Below, piece after piece: positions 1 to 7,507 of a DNA stretch of 7,507 nt. Source of the DNA: Pseudomonadota bacterium. GTDB taxonomy: Bacteria > Pseudomonadota > Gammaproteobacteria > UBA5335. The stretch covers positions 1-7,507 of the forward strand of contig JAJXTQ010000090.1 of NCBI GenBank assembly GCA_021783685.1, given 5' to 3'. The translations under genes were made by a program, and so were the position numbers. Under the pieces are notes generated by a model, which saw only the letters and a program-made list of their open reading frames with translations, was not told where the DNA came from and did no database searches. How positions within the stretch are numbered: the stretch's first letter is position 1; each line of letters opens with the position of its first letter.

Positions 1-611
1 CCGGGCCGCATCCCTATCCCATGATGGTGCGCGACTTCCAGTGCATCATCGGGCGGGAAACCCGCGAGCAGATGCTGGCGCAGGAGGGGCGGCTGCCCGA
101 CGCGCTGGTGGCCTGCGTCGGCGGCGGTTCCAACGCCATGGGGCTGTTCCACCCGTTTCTCGACGACCCGGAGGTGGCGCTCTACGGTGTCGAGGCGGCG
201 GGCCACGGGCTGGCCTCGGGGCAGCATTCGGCGCCGCTGTCTGCGGGCCGGCCGGGCGTCCTGCACGGCAGCCGGACCTATCTGCTCGACGATGCCGACG
301 GCCAGATCCAGGAGGCGCATTCCATCTCGGCGGGGCTCGATTACCCGGGCGTCGGGCCGGAACACAGCTGGCTGAAGGACAGCGGGCGCGCGCATTACGT
401 TTATGCCACCGATGAGGAGGCGCTGGCGGCCTTTCATCGCCTGACCCGCACCGAAGGCATCATCCCCGCGCTGGAAAGCGCGCATGCCCTGGCGTATGCC
501 GAGCGCCTCGCGGCGCGGATGGCGCCGGCGCAGACCCTCGTCGTCAACCTTTCCGGCCGCGGCGACAAGGACATCTTCACCATCGCCGCGCGGGAGGGCA
601 TCGCGCTATGA
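1..611 (+). CDS. trpB: Tryptophan synthase beta subunit, C-terminal half (5' end outside window)
   Basis: TrpB is the PLP-dependent beta subunit of cytoplasmic tryptophan synthase and condenses indole with L-serine to give tryptophan. The reading frame is already open at the window edge (first whole codon at base 3), and its first residues, [13 protein letters not shown], are typical internal TrpB sequence, so the ATG at 21 is not the start. About 202 residues are present, roughly half of the usual ~400. The N-terminal half, with the PLP-binding lysine, lies upstream. Visible family marks are the glycine-rich PLP-phosphate loop GGGSNA (about base 121), the segment [18 protein letters not shown], the [12 protein letters not shown] stretch with the conserved glutamate, and the C-terminal NLSGRGDKD motif. 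The stop TGA (609-611) overlaps the trpA start. No truncation or frameshift is visible within the part seen. The assignment is secure. Confidence 0.97.
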   Translation, partial: GPHPYPMMVRDFQCIIGRETREQMLAQEGRLPDALVACVGGGSNAMGLFHPFLDDPEVALYGVEAAGHGLASGQHSAPLSAGRPGVLHGSRTYLLDDADGQIQEAHSISAGLDYPGVGPEHSWLKDSGRAHYVYATDEEALAAFHRLTRTEGIIPALESAHALAYAERLAARMAPAQTLVVNLSGRGDKDIFTIAAREGIAL

Positions 612-1444
612 GTCAGGCGCCATCACGGATCGAACGTCGTTTCCGGGCCCTGCACGAGCAGTCCCGCGCCGCGCTCGTCACTTACGTCATGGCCGGCGAT
701 CCCGATGCCGATACCACGCTGGACCTCCTGCATGCCCTCGTCGCCGGAGGCGCGGACATCCTCGAACTCGGCGTGCCGTTTTCCGATCCGGTCGCCGACG
801 GGGTCGCCATCCAGTTGGCGGCCGGCCGCGCCTTGCGGTCCGGAATGAATCTGCCGGGCGTGCTCGATCTGGTGCGCCGTTTCCGGGAGCGGAACGGCGA
901 GACGCCGATCGTGCTGATGGGTTATCTGAACCCGATCGAACGCATGGGCTACGGCGCATTCGCAGCGGCGGCGAGCGCCGCCGGCGTCGACGGCGTGCTG
1001 ACCGTGGACCTGCCGCCGGAGGAAGGCGAGGGATTACTGCCGGCCTTGCGCGAGGCGCGGCTTGCGCCCATTTTCCTGGTGGCGCCGACGACCACCGACC
1101 GCCGCATGGCCTGGATCTGCGAGCAGGCGCAGGGGTTTGTCTATTACGTCTCGCTCAAGGGCGTGACCGGCGCCGCCAGTCTGGACCTCGAAGCCGTCGG
1201 CGAGCGGCTGGCGGTGGTGCGGGCACTGACCAGCTTGCCGGTCGGCGTCGGGTTCGGCATCACGGGACCCGAACAGGCGGCCGCGGTGGCTGCCGTTGCC
1301 GATGCCGTGGTGGTGGGCAGCGCACTGGTCAAGACCATCGCGGGCGGCAATCCCGGCACCCTGCCGGAGCAGATCACGGCCCAGGTGAGCGCCTTGCGGG
1401 TGGCCATGGATGAGGCGCCGCGCGCCAGAGGAATCGCGCCATGA
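608..1444 (+). CDS. trpA: Tryptophan synthase alpha subunit
   Basis: TrpA cleaves indole-3-glycerol phosphate to indole and glyceraldehyde 3-phosphate and passes the indole to TrpB through the tunnel of the alpha2beta2 complex. The 278-residue product is of normal length (about 268 in enterics) and has the TIM-barrel motifs in order: TYVMAGDP (25-32), the family signature [14 protein letters not shown] (52-65) with catalytic acids Glu53 and Asp64, [32 protein letters not shown] (the mobile loop next to the active site) and the phosphate-binding VGVGFGI. The ATG at 608 shares four bases (ATGA) with the trpB stop and has a strong ribosome site, GGAGGG at 593-598, so the two subunits are probably translationally coupled, as expected for a 1:1 complex. 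Its own stop overlaps the accD start in the same way. All key residues expected are present. Confidence 0.98.
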   Translation: MSQAPSRIERRFRALHEQSRAALVTYVMAGDPDADTTLDLLHALVAGGADILELGVPFSDPVADGVAIQLAAGRALRSGMNLPGVLDLVRRFRERNGETPIVLMGYLNPIERMGYGAFAAAASAAGVDGVLTVDLPPEEGEGLLPALREARLAPIFLVAPTTTDRRMAWICEQAQGFVYYVSLKGVTGAASLDLEAVGERLAVVRALTSLPVGVGFGITGPEQAAAVAAVADAVVVGSALVKTIAGGNPGTLPEQITAQVSALRVAMDEAPRARGIAP

Positions 1445-2310
1445 ACTGGTTCACCAAACTGATGCCCTCTCGCATCCGCACCGAAAGCGAACAAAAGCGG
1501 GCGGTGCCGGAAGGGGTCTGGGATCGCTGCGAATCCTGCGAGGCGATGCTCTACCGCCCCGAACTCGAGCGCAACCAGGAGGTGTGCCCGAAGTGCGGCC
1601 ACCACGGCCCCATCGAGCCGCGGCGGCGCCTGGCGCAGTTTTTCGATCCGGAGACGGCTACCGAACTGTTCGCGGGCGTGGAGCCGGTCGATGCCCTGAA
1701 GTTTCGCGACAGCAAGAAGTACAAGGATCGCCTCACGCAGGCCCAGAAGGCCATCGGCGAGAAGGACGCCCTGCTGGTCATGAAGGGCCTGCTCAAGCAA
1801 CTGCCGGTGGTCGCAGCCGCGTTCGACTTTCGCTTCATGGCCGGCTCCATGGGCGCGGTCGTCGGCGAGAAGTTCGTCCGCGCCGCGCGCCAGAGCCTCA
1901 CCGACCGCGCGCCGCTGGTCTGCTTTGCGGCCAGCGGCGGGGCGCGCATGCAGGAGAACCTCTTTTCCCTGATGCAGATGGCCAAGACCAGTGCGGCACT
2001 GGCCGAGTTGTCCGCGGCCGGGGTGCCCTTCGTGTCCGTGCTGACCCATCCCACCACCGGCGGGGTATCGGCCTCGCTCGCCATGCTGGGGGATGTGAAC
2101 GTGGCCGAGCCGCGCGCGCTGATCGGTTTTGCCGGTCCCCGCGTGATCCAGCAGACAGTGGGGCAGACCCTGCCCGAGGGCTTCCAGCGCAGCGAGTTCC
2201 TGCTGGAGCACGGGACGGTCGACTTCATCCTGGATCGGCGCCAGATGCGCGATCGCCTGGCCAGCGTGCTGCGGATCTTCATGCGCCTGCCGGGACCGCC
2301 GGCCGAGTGA
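1441..2310 (+). CDS. accD: Acetyl-CoA carboxylase carboxyltransferase, beta subunit
   Basis: AccD pairs with AccA to form the carboxyltransferase that moves the carboxyl group from carboxybiotin-BCCP to acetyl-CoA, giving malonyl-CoA for fatty-acid synthesis in the cytoplasm. The product is 289 residues, slightly shorter than E. coli AccD (304), because the C-terminal tail after FMRLPGPP is short. An N-terminal four-cysteine zinc ribbon is visible (Cys30, Cys33, Cys49, Cys52; CxxC-x15-CxxC). It is followed by the crotonase-like carboxyltransferase domain with [48 protein letters not shown] and [13 protein letters not shown]. At residue 203 the loop reads LTHPTTGGV, whereas E. coli has Asp at this position. 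I treat it as natural variation. The ATG overlaps the trpA stop (ATGA) and has AGAGGA at 1427-1432 as ribosome site. The stop overlaps the folC GTG. Zinc-ribbon binding of nucleic acid is known for E. coli AccD, but self-regulation here is only inference. Confidence 0.98.
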   Translation: MNWFTKLMPSRIRTESEQKRAVPEGVWDRCESCEAMLYRPELERNQEVCPKCGHHGPIEPRRRLAQFFDPETATELFAGVEPVDALKFRDSKKYKDRLTQAQKAIGEKDALLVMKGLLKQLPVVAAAFDFRFMAGSMGAVVGEKFVRAARQSLTDRAPLVCFAASGGARMQENLFSLMQMAKTSAALAELSAAGVPFVSVLTHPTTGGVSASLAMLGDVNVAEPRALIGFAGPRVIQQTVGQTLPEGFQRSEFLLEHGTVDFILDRRQMRDRLASVLRIFMRLPGPPAE

Positions 2311-3578
2311 GCGCGGCGGAGTCCACGCGCGATCTGGCCGGCTGGCTGGCCCATCTGGAAGGCTTGCATCCGCGCGAGATCGAGCTGGGACTGGACCGGG
2401 TGCGCGCCGTGTTCGAGGCGCTGGGCCGGCCGCGCCCGGCGCGTCGGGTCATCACGGTGGCCGGCACCAACGGCAAGGGCTCCAGCGTCGCCTTCCTGGA
2501 GGCCATCCTCGCGGCCGCCGGCCGACGCGTGGGCAGCTACACCTCGCCGCACCTGTGGCGCTACAACGAGCGGGTGCGCTTGGCGCAACGGCCGGTGGAC
2601 GACGCCGCGCTGTGCAGGGCCTTCGCGCGGGTGGAGCAGGCGCGCGGCGACATCAGCCTGAGCTACTTCGAGTTCGGCACCCTGGCGGCGCTGGATCTGT
2701 TCGCCCGCGCGGATCTCGAGGTGGCGGTGCTCGAGGTCGGCCTGGGGGGGCGGCTCGACGCGGTGAATGTCGTGGACGCCGACATTGCCCTCATCACCGC
2801 CATCGATCTGGATCACACCGACTGGCTGGGCCCCGACCGGGACAGCATCGCCCGCGAGAAGGCAGGCATCAGCCGCGCGACGCGGCCGCTGATCTGCGCC
2901 GACCCCGCGCCCCCCGCCGGCCTGCTGCAGCATGGTTTGGGGATGCCGCGCTGGTGCGCGGGCACCGATTTTCGCATCCATGAAGGTCGCGACGGCCGAT
3001 GGGATTTTCGCAGCGCCGGCGGCGACTGGACCGGGCTGCCGCCGCCGGCGCTGCGCGGCGCGCATCAATACCGCAATGCCGCCGGCGTGCTGGCCGCGCT
3101 GATGCAGTTGCCGGCCGGGCTACGACCGGATCGCGCCGCGGTGGCGCAGGGATTGCGCGCGGCACACCTGCCCGGCCGTCTCGACCATCGTCCGGGCGCC
3201 GTGACCCAGATCTTCGATGTGGCGCACAACCCGGCGGGCGCGCAGGTTCTGGCCGCGCATCTGGCCGACCTGCCGGTGACCGGGATACGCCGGACGATCC
3301 TGGGCATCCTGCAGGACAAGGATGCGGCGCCCATGATCGCAGCGCTCGGGCCGCATACCGACCGCTGGTACGTCCCGGATCTGCCTGGACCGCGCGGTGG
3401 GCGGGCGGCATGGGTGGCAGACGCCATCCGGCAACGGACCCCTGACGCGATCATCCAGTGCTTCGATCATCCCGCCGACGCCTATCGCGCCGCCCTGATC
3501 GACGGCCGCCCGGGGGATCGCGTGCTGGTGACGGGTTCCTTCCTGACCGTGGCCCTTGCCGCGCCCGAACCCTTATAA
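2307..3578 (+). CDS. folC: Bifunctional folylpolyglutamate synthase / dihydrofolate synthase
   Basis: FolC joins L-glutamate to dihydropteroate (making dihydrofolate) and to reduced folates in an ATP-dependent ligase reaction of the Mur ligase superfamily. Starting at the GTG at 2307 gives 423 residues, matching E. coli FolC (422). Motifs in order: the P-loop AGTNGKGSS (52-60), SPHL (80-83), YNERV (86-90), [14 protein letters not shown], the Mg-binding DHTDWLG (His170), REKAGI with Lys185 at the place of the carbamylated lysine, HLPGRL, and DVAHNPAG (304-311) in the C-terminal domain. The frame stays open upstream through accD, but that part is a shadow. GTG 2307 is the last plausible start before the conserved N-terminal helix and it overlaps the accD stop as GTGA. 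The ribosome site is weak (GGGA at 2292-2295, 11 bases away), which suggests dependence on translation of accD. The stop TAA (3576-3578) lies inside a TATAAT hexamer. Confidence 0.96.
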   Translation: MSAAESTRDLAGWLAHLEGLHPREIELGLDRVRAVFEALGRPRPARRVITVAGTNGKGSSVAFLEAILAAAGRRVGSYTSPHLWRYNERVRLAQRPVDDAALCRAFARVEQARGDISLSYFEFGTLAALDLFARADLEVAVLEVGLGGRLDAVNVVDADIALITAIDLDHTDWLGPDRDSIAREKAGISRATRPLICADPAPPAGLLQHGLGMPRWCAGTDFRIHEGRDGRWDFRSAGGDWTGLPPPALRGAHQYRNAAGVLAALMQLPAGLRPDRAAVAQGLRAAHLPGRLDHRPGAVTQIFDVAHNPAGAQVLAAHLADLPVTGIRRTILGILQDKDAAPMIAALGPHTDRWYVPDLPGPRGGRAAWVADAIRQRTPDAIIQCFDHPADAYRAALIDGRPGDRVLVTGSFLTVALAAPEPL

Positions 3579-3579
3579 T
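3574..3579 (+). promoter_or_regulatory. Possible sigma-70 -10 element in the folC/dedD junction
   Basis: A perfect TATAAT hexamer occurs in otherwise very GC-rich sequence and overlaps the last codon and stop of folC. Transcription from it would begin near 3586, giving a leader of about 30 bases before the dedD ATG at 3616. No convincing -35 box is seen 16-18 bases upstream (that stretch reads GGCCCTTG-like) and there is no TGn extension, so this is only a candidate. The hexamer could simply reflect the amino acids at the folC end and the TAA stop. Confidence 0.35.
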
Positions 3580-3604
3580 GACGAGTTGGTGATGCGAGCG
3601 GCTT

Positions 3605-3608
3605 GGAG
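3605..3608 (+). promoter_or_regulatory. Ribosome binding site that selects the dedD start
   Basis: GGAG lies 7 bases before the ATG at 3616. The alternative in-frame starts upstream (TTG at 3556, inside folC, and ATG at 3592) have no comparable site. The protein beginning at 3616 starts directly with the short basic cytoplasmic segment expected before the membrane anchor. Confidence 0.65.
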
Positions 3609-3615
3609 TGACGGC

Positions 3616-4389
3616 ATGGATCCGATCCTGAGGCGACGACTGGTCGGCGCGGCGGTTCTCTGGGCCGGGGCGATGGTGCTGCTGCCCTGGGTGCTCGACC
3701 GCAAGCCTGCCGCGACCGAGCCGCCGGCGCTGGTGACGGGCGGGGATCCCGAGCGCGAAATGCGCACCATCGACCTGGCGCCACCGCCACTCCGCGAGGC
3801 GACGCCGACGCCGACGCCGGTTCAGTCGCCGCCCCCGGATGCGGCCGAGATACCCGCCCCGGTTGCGGGGGTTCCAGCGATGCCCGAGCCGCCGCCGAAC
3901 GAGGACGAGGCCGCGAGCGTCATGCCTGAGCGCCCAGCGGCGCCCGCGCAGACAGCGCGGAAGCCCGCTCCGGAGGCGAAGGTCAAGCCGCAGGCGCCTG
4001 CGCCCGTGGCCCCGCCGAAACCGCCGGTCTCGGCTCCCGCAGTGGCGCCGAAGCCAGCGGCGGTGCCCGTGCGCAGCGATGCTCCGGCTGCCGCCAAACC
4101 GGCGGCTGCGACGCCGCCGACCCTTGGCCCGGCGGCAGCGCCACCAGCCGCGATGGCGGGCTGGACGGTGCAGGTGGGCAGCTTCGGCGACCTGCAGAAT
4201 GCCCAGAGCCTGGCCGCGCGGCTGGTCCAGCGGCAACACGCCGCTCAGGTGAGCACCCTCGTCGTCGATGGCCGGACCCTCTACCGGGTCCGGGTCGGTC
4301 AACTGGGTCGACGGGAAGATGCGGAAACCTTGCGTTTGCAGATCGAGCAGTCGATGGGCCTGAACGGCAAGGTCGTCCCGACGCCATGA
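3616..4389 (+). CDS. dedD: DedD-like cell-division protein with SPOR domain
   Basis: This is a bitopic inner-membrane protein of the DedD type. Such proteins gather at the septum by binding glycan strands stripped of stem peptides and help constriction. The predicted 257 residues comprise a short basic N-terminus (MDPILRRR), one membrane helix at about 9-27, a long periplasmic linker at about 30-180 that is very rich in Pro, Ala and Lys (repeats such as TPTPTP, PKPP and APAP), and a C-terminal SPOR domain at 182-257 beginning WTVQVGSFGD and containing YRVRVGQLG. E. coli DedD is somewhat shorter (220 residues), the difference being mainly linker. ATG 3616 is preferred over upstream TTG 3556 and ATG 3592 because of the GGAG ribosome site and the fit to DedD N-termini. 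The position between folC and cvpA-purF matches E. coli dedD. The domain call is secure; the orthology rests on domain layout plus neighbours. Confidence 0.9.
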   Translation: MDPILRRRLVGAAVLWAGAMVLLPWVLDRKPAATEPPALVTGGDPEREMRTIDLAPPPLREATPTPTPVQSPPPDAAEIPAPVAGVPAMPEPPPNEDEAASVMPERPAAPAQTARKPAPEAKVKPQAPAPVAPPKPPVSAPAVAPKPAAVPVRSDAPAAAKPAAATPPTLGPAAAPPAAMAGWTVQVGSFGDLQNAQSLAARLVQRQHAAQVSTLVVDGRTLYRVRVGQLGRREDAETLRLQIEQSMGLNGKVVPTP

Positions 4390-4420
4390 CGGCCCGGGGG
4401 CCTGTGGACGGAATCCAGTC

Positions 4421-4927
4421 ATGGTCAACCCGATCGACGTCCTGATTCTGGTGGTGGTGGCGATCTCGCTCGGGATTGCCCTGCTGCGCGGGCTGGTCCA
4501 GGAAGCACTGTCACTGGCGACCTGGGTGGCGGCCGCCGCCGCGGGCTATTGGGGCGCCGCAGCGGTCCAACCCTACCTTGCAGGACTCATTGCGCAGGAC
4601 GGTCTGCGCCGTGTGGTAGCCGGCGTGCTGGTGTTCGCAGTGGTGCTGATCCTCGGTGGACTGATCAACCGGCTGATGGGCCAGACGATCCGGCGGCTGG
4701 GCCTGGGTGGCGTCGACCGCCTGCTGGGGATGGCGTTTGGGGCCGCGCGTGCGGCTGCGCTGATCACGCTGGCCGTGATGCTTGCCCAACTCACCCCGCT
4801 GCCGCGCTCCGAATGGTGGGTACGCTCGGCGCTGGTGCCCTATTTCCTTCCGCTGGCGGCCCGGTTCCAGGCCCGGTTGCCCGCAGACGTCCAGACGCCT
4901 GCCCCGGTCGAGGGTCTCGGGACTTGA
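4421..4927 (+). CDS. cvpA: CvpA family inner-membrane protein
   Basis: The product is a 168-residue integral membrane protein of the CvpA family, first named because E. coli needs it for colicin V production. Its biochemical role is not settled. Four hydrophobic segments are visible, at about 6-22, 29-48, 65-82 and 103-123. The family marks are the charged [12 protein letters not shown] turn after helix 1 (Arg23, Gly24, Glu28) and [15 protein letters not shown] (97-111) leading into helix 4. The length matches E. coli CvpA (about 162). The start MVNPIDV aligns with the usual family start. A modest ribosome site, ACGGAA, ends 7 bases upstream (4408-4413). It lies 31 bases after dedD and 28 bases before purF, the same order as in E. 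coli, so co-transcription with purF is likely. Confidence 0.94.
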   Translation: MVNPIDVLILVVVAISLGIALLRGLVQEALSLATWVAAAAAGYWGAAAVQPYLAGLIAQDGLRRVVAGVLVFAVVLILGGLINRLMGQTIRRLGLGGVDRLLGMAFGAARAAALITLAVMLAQLTPLPRSEWWVRSALVPYFLPLAARFQARLPADVQTPAPVEGLGT

Positions 4928-4942
4928 TCGGCCAATTTTTAC

Positions 4943-4948
4943 GAGGAG
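4943..4948 (+). promoter_or_regulatory. Ribosome binding site of purF
   Basis: GAGGAG ends 7 bases before the ATG at 4956. It lies in the 28-base cvpA-purF gap, which also carries a short AT-rich stretch (AATTTTTA, 4935-4942). It confirms the start that puts the catalytic cysteine at position 2. No match to the E. coli PurR operator was seen in this gap. Confidence 0.8.
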
Positions 4949-4955
4949 TCCCCGC

Positions 4956-6473
4956 ATGTGTGGTGTAGTCGGCATCGTGGGTCAGGCGCCCGTGAATCAG
5001 GATCTGTACGATGCCCTGACCGTGCTCCAGCACCGTGGGCAGGACGCTGCGGGCATCATGACCTGCGACGGCGACCGGCTCTATCTGCGCAAGGACAACG
5101 GCCTGGTGCGCGACATCTTCCAGGCGCAACACATGTACGGCCTGCTCGGCGACATGGGCATCGGCCACACCCGCTACCCGACGGCCGGTTGCGCCACGGC
5201 AGCCGAGGCGCAGCCGTTCTATGTCAACTCACCCTTCGGCATCTCGCTGTCGCACAACGGCAACCTCACCAATGCCGAGGCGCTCAAACGCGAGCTGTTC
5301 GAACAGGACATGCGCCACATCAACACCACCTCCGATTCGGAAGTGCTGCTCAACGTCTTCGCGCATGAGCTGCAGGTGCAGGGCAAGATCCGCATCCAGC
5401 CCGAGGACGTGTTTGCCGCCGTGGCCGGGGTGCATCGCCGCTGTCGCGGCGCCTATGCCGTGGTGGCCATGATCACGGGCTACGGCATCGTCGGCTTCCG
5501 CGATCCCTACGGCATCCGTCCCCTGGTCTACGGGCGGCGCGAAACCGCGCAGGGCGTGAGCTACATGATCGCCTCGGAGAGCGTCGCGCTGAAGGTGCTC
5601 GGCTTCGAGCCGATCGCGGACGTGCAGCCGGGCGAGGCCGTGTTCATCGACCGCTCGGGCCAGGTCCATCGCAAGGTCTGCGCCGCACATACCCTGCACT
5701 CGCCCTGCATCTTCGAATACGTCTACTTCGCCCGGCCCGATTCCATCATCGAGAACGTCTCGGTCTACAAGGCGCGGCTGCGGATGGGCGACTATCTGGC
5801 CCGGAAGATCGAACGCGAGTGGCAGGACCGCGACATCGACGTGGTGATCCCCATTCCCGACACCAGCCGCACGGTCGCGGTCCAGCTCGCGCATCACCTC
5901 GACGTGAAATACCGCGAAGGCTTCATGAAGAACCGCTACATCGGGCGCACCTTCATCATGCCGGGTCAGCAGCTGCGCAAGAAATCCGTGCGCCAGAAAC
6001 TCAATGCCATCGATCTCGAGTTTCGCGGCAAGAACGTGCTGCTGGTGGACGATTCCATCGTGCGCGGCACCACCTCGCGCCAGATCATCGAAATGGCGCG
6101 CGAGGCGGGCGCGAACAAGGTCTACTTCGCCTCGGCCGCCCCGCCGGTGCGCTATCCCAATGTCTACGGCATCGACATGCCGGTATCCGCCGAACTGGTC
6201 GGCTACGGCCGCAGCGAGGAGGAAATCTGCCGCGAAATCGGCGCGGATCGCCTCATCTATCAGGATCTGGCCGATCTGGAGCGCGCCGTGCGCTGGGAGA
6301 AGGACGGCGAGCGCATCGACCGCTTCGACAGCTCCTGTTTCTCCGGCGAATATGTGACCGGTGATGTCACGCCCGAGTATCTGGCCGCGCTCGCCCTGCA
6401 GCGTTCGGACGGTTCCCGGGCCGATGCGGCCGGCGCCGATTTCCCGGTGATCGAAATCTACAACGGGATCTGA
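4956..6473 (+). CDS. purF: Amidophosphoribosyltransferase (glutamine PRPP amidotransferase)
   Basis: PurF catalyses the first committed step of purine synthesis, converting PRPP and glutamine to 5-phosphoribosylamine, glutamate and pyrophosphate, in the cytoplasm. The protein has 505 residues, the same as E. coli PurF. The start at 4956 gives Met-Cys, so removal of Met exposes Cys2 as the N-terminal nucleophile. There is no propeptide, unlike the Bacillus-type enzyme. The frame is open further upstream, but that part lies inside cvpA. The glutaminase domain shows [18 protein letters not shown] (Arg73), SHNGNLTN (Asn101, Gly102), TTSDSE and [10 protein letters not shown]. The phosphoribosyltransferase domain shows [25 protein letters not shown] and the PRPP loop [14 protein letters not shown] with Asp365 and Asp366, then YGIDMP. 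All expected catalytic residues are present. The known family is feedback-inhibited by AMP and GMP. metZ follows after 5 bases. Confidence 0.98.
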   Translation: MCGVVGIVGQAPVNQDLYDALTVLQHRGQDAAGIMTCDGDRLYLRKDNGLVRDIFQAQHMYGLLGDMGIGHTRYPTAGCATAAEAQPFYVNSPFGISLSHNGNLTNAEALKRELFEQDMRHINTTSDSEVLLNVFAHELQVQGKIRIQPEDVFAAVAGVHRRCRGAYAVVAMITGYGIVGFRDPYGIRPLVYGRRETAQGVSYMIASESVALKVLGFEPIADVQPGEAVFIDRSGQVHRKVCAAHTLHSPCIFEYVYFARPDSIIENVSVYKARLRMGDYLARKIEREWQDRDIDVVIPIPDTSRTVAVQLAHHLDVKYREGFMKNRYIGRTFIMPGQQLRKKSVRQKLNAIDLEFRGKNVLLVDDSIVRGTTSRQIIEMAREAGANKVYFASAAPPVRYPNVYGIDMPVSAELVGYGRSEEEICREIGADRLIYQDLADLERAVRWEKDGERIDRFDSSCFSGEYVTGDVTPEYLAALALQRSDGSRADAAGADFPVIEIYNGI

Positions 6474-6478
6474 GCGGC

Positions 6479-7507
6479 ATGGACCAGGATTTCGACGAAT
6501 TCGCCTTCGAGACCCGCGCCATCCGCGCCGGTATCGAGCGCAGCGACCAGGGCGAACACGCCGAGGCCATCTACGCGACCTCGAGCTTCGTGTTCGCCAG
6601 CGCGGCCGAGGCGGCCGCCCGTTTTGCCGGAGAGCAGCCCGGCAACATCTACAGCCGCTTCACCAACCCCACCGTGCGCATGTTCGAGCGGCGGCTGGCG
6701 GCGCTGGAGGGCGGCGCGGCCTGCGTCGCGACCAGTTCCGGCATGTCGGCCATCCTTGCGGTGTGCATGGCGCTGCTGCGCCAGGGGGATCAGGTGGTAG
6801 CCGCACGCGGCCTGTTCGGCACCACCACCAGCCTGCTCAGCCAATACCTGACGCGCTTCGGCGTGGCGGTGCGCTTCGTGCCGGCCACCGATTATGCAGC
6901 CTGGCAGCAGGCGATCGACTCAGGTCCCACCCGCCTGCTGATCATCGAGACGCCGACCAATCCCTTGAGCGAGGTGCTCGACATCCGGCGGCTGGCGGAT
7001 CTGGCCCATGCGGCGGGCGCCCGGCTCGTGGTCGACAACTGCTTCTGCACGCCGGCGCTGCAGCGACCGCTTGCTCTGGGGGCGGATCTCATCGTTCATT
7101 CGGCCACCAAATACCTCGACGGTCAGGGACGCTGTCTCGGCGGCGCGGTCGTGGGGGACGCCGAAACGGTGGGCAAGGAAGTGTTCGGTTTTCTGCGCAC
7201 CGCCGGGCCGACCCTGAGCCCCTTCAACGCCTGGGTGTTCCTGAAGGGGCTTGAAACCCTGTCCTTGCGCATGCGCGCCCATAGCGAGCATGCAATGGCG
7301 CTGGCGCGCTGGCTGCAGGAACAGCCGGGCGTGAGCCGCGTGCACTATCCGGGCTTGCCCGACCATCCTCAGCATGCGCTGGCCGCCGCCCAGCAGTCGG
7401 CCTTCGGCGGGATGGTGTCCTTCGAACTGGCGGGCGGCAAAGCCGCAGCCTGGCGGCTGATCGATGCGACGCGGCTGATCTCCATCACGGCCAATCTGGG
7501 CGACACC
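6479..7507 (+). CDS. metZ: O-succinylhomoserine sulfhydrylase, N-terminal part (3' end outside window)
   Basis: MetZ is a PLP enzyme of the Cys/Met metabolism family that makes homocysteine directly from O-succinylhomoserine and sulfide, bypassing cystathionine. The frame is open from ATG 6479 to the window edge: 343 codons with no stop, about 85% of the usual ~400. Visible marks are IYSRFTNPT with Tyr58 and Arg60 (phosphate contact from the neighbouring subunit), SSGMSAI (86-92), ETPTNPLSEV, VVDNCFCTP with Asp186 (PLP ring nitrogen), and SATKYLDGQGRC with the PLP lysine Lys211. Then come FLRTAGPTLSPFNAW, LKGLETLSLRM and a final NLGDT. The DGQGR sequence after the lysine and the RTAGPTLSPFNAW stretch favour MetZ over MetB, MetC or MetY. 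It begins 5 bases after purF with only a weak ribosome site, so translation is probably tied to purF. The purF-metZ neighbourhood also occurs in pseudomonads. Confidence 0.94.
   Translation, partial: MDQDFDEFAFETRAIRAGIERSDQGEHAEAIYATSSFVFASAAEAAARFAGEQPGNIYSRFTNPTVRMFERRLAALEGGAACVATSSGMSAILAVCMALLRQGDQVVAARGLFGTTTSLLSQYLTRFGVAVRFVPATDYAAWQQAIDSGPTRLLIIETPTNPLSEVLDIRRLADLAHAAGARLVVDNCFCTPALQRPLALGADLIVHSATKYLDGQGRCLGGAVVGDAETVGKEVFGFLRTAGPTLSPFNAWVFLKGLETLSLRMRAHSEHAMALARWLQEQPGVSRVHYPGLPDHPQHALAAAQQSAFGGMVSFELAGGKAAAWRLIDATRLISITANLGDT

Noticed and set aside
484..1413. A 309-codon plus-strand frame overlapping trpB and trpA
   Set aside because: Arginine-rich off-frame translation of trpB and trpA with no domain; both true genes have complete motifs in their own frames.
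1410..2306. Upstream extension of the folC frame through accD, suggesting a 722-residue protein
   Set aside because: The extension is an off-frame reading of accD with no conserved content. FolC homology and normal length begin at GTG 2307.
1551..3068. A 505-codon open frame on the minus strand, antisense to accD and folC
   Set aside because: It runs against two genes with full conserved motifs, its translation has no recognisable domain and is rich in Arg, Ala and Pro, and long antisense frames are usual in very GC-rich DNA.
4272..4293. Hairpin with an 8-base stem (CCGGACCC / GGGTCCGG, 6-base loop) near the end of dedD
   Set aside because: It lies inside the conserved SPOR domain coding sequence, has no T-run, and is 96 bases before the stop, so it is not a terminator and can arise from codon choice.
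4391..4402. Short GC palindrome GGCCCGGGGGCC in the dedD-cvpA gap as a terminator
   Set aside because: The stem is only 4-5 bases with a tiny loop and no following T-run.
3451..4428. A 325-codon minus-strand frame opposite dedD
   Set aside because: The Arg/Gly-rich product is the antisense image of the Pro/Ala-rich linker codons and shows no independent protein features.
4924..4955. Promoter or PurR operator in the cvpA-purF gap
   Set aside because: A TTGATC is present at 4924 but no -10 hexamer follows at the right spacing, and nothing resembles the palindromic PurR site.
4782..4955. N-terminal extension of PurF into cvpA
   Set aside because: PurF needs Cys at position 2 for the N-terminal nucleophile, which only the ATG at 4956 provides. 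The upstream part is off-frame cvpA.

Overview
The window is an ordinary, very GC-rich, gene-dense chromosomal segment from a proteobacterium. All genes lie on the + strand: the 3' half of trpB, then trpA, accD, folC, a dedD-like SPOR-domain gene, cvpA, purF and the 5' part of metZ. The E. coli-type AccD zinc ribbon, the 505-residue E. coli-type PurF, and the order accD-folC-dedD-cvpA-purF point to a gamma- or betaproteobacterium. Having trpBA directly upstream and metZ directly downstream fits lineages such as purple sulfur bacteria, Thioalkalivibrio-like or xanthomonad-like gammaproteobacteria and several betaproteobacteria. The species cannot be fixed from this sequence.

Layout: positions 1-3578 form a tightly coupled block (trpB-trpA-accD-folC) in which every junction is a 4-base stop/start overlap (ATGA at 608-611, ATGA at 1441-1444, GTGA at 2307-2310). 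A 37-base gap follows, carrying a perfect TATAAT hexamer that overlaps the folC stop. Positions 3616-7507 hold a second, slightly looser block (dedD-cvpA-purF-metZ) with gaps of 31, 28 and 5 bases. No terminator-like hairpin with a T-run was seen at any junction, so the whole stretch could be one transcript with at least one possible internal promoter.

Functions: TrpB and TrpA make tryptophan from indole-3-glycerol phosphate and serine. AccD is the beta carboxyltransferase subunit of acetyl-CoA carboxylase, for fatty-acid synthesis. FolC adds glutamate to folates and makes dihydrofolate. DedD is an inner-membrane division-site protein that binds peptidoglycan. CvpA is a small membrane protein next to purF. 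PurF performs the first committed step of purine synthesis. MetZ makes homocysteine from O-succinylhomoserine and sulfide. The cluster is a set of central anabolic and envelope housekeeping genes.

No tRNA, rRNA, CRISPR array, mobile element, attachment site or origin was seen. No non-coding gap exceeds 37 bases. I found no sign of an undescribed system. The points worth a second look are the overlap chain, the possible internal promoter at the folC/dedD junction, and start-site and partial-gene issues that an automatic ORF caller would get wrong here.
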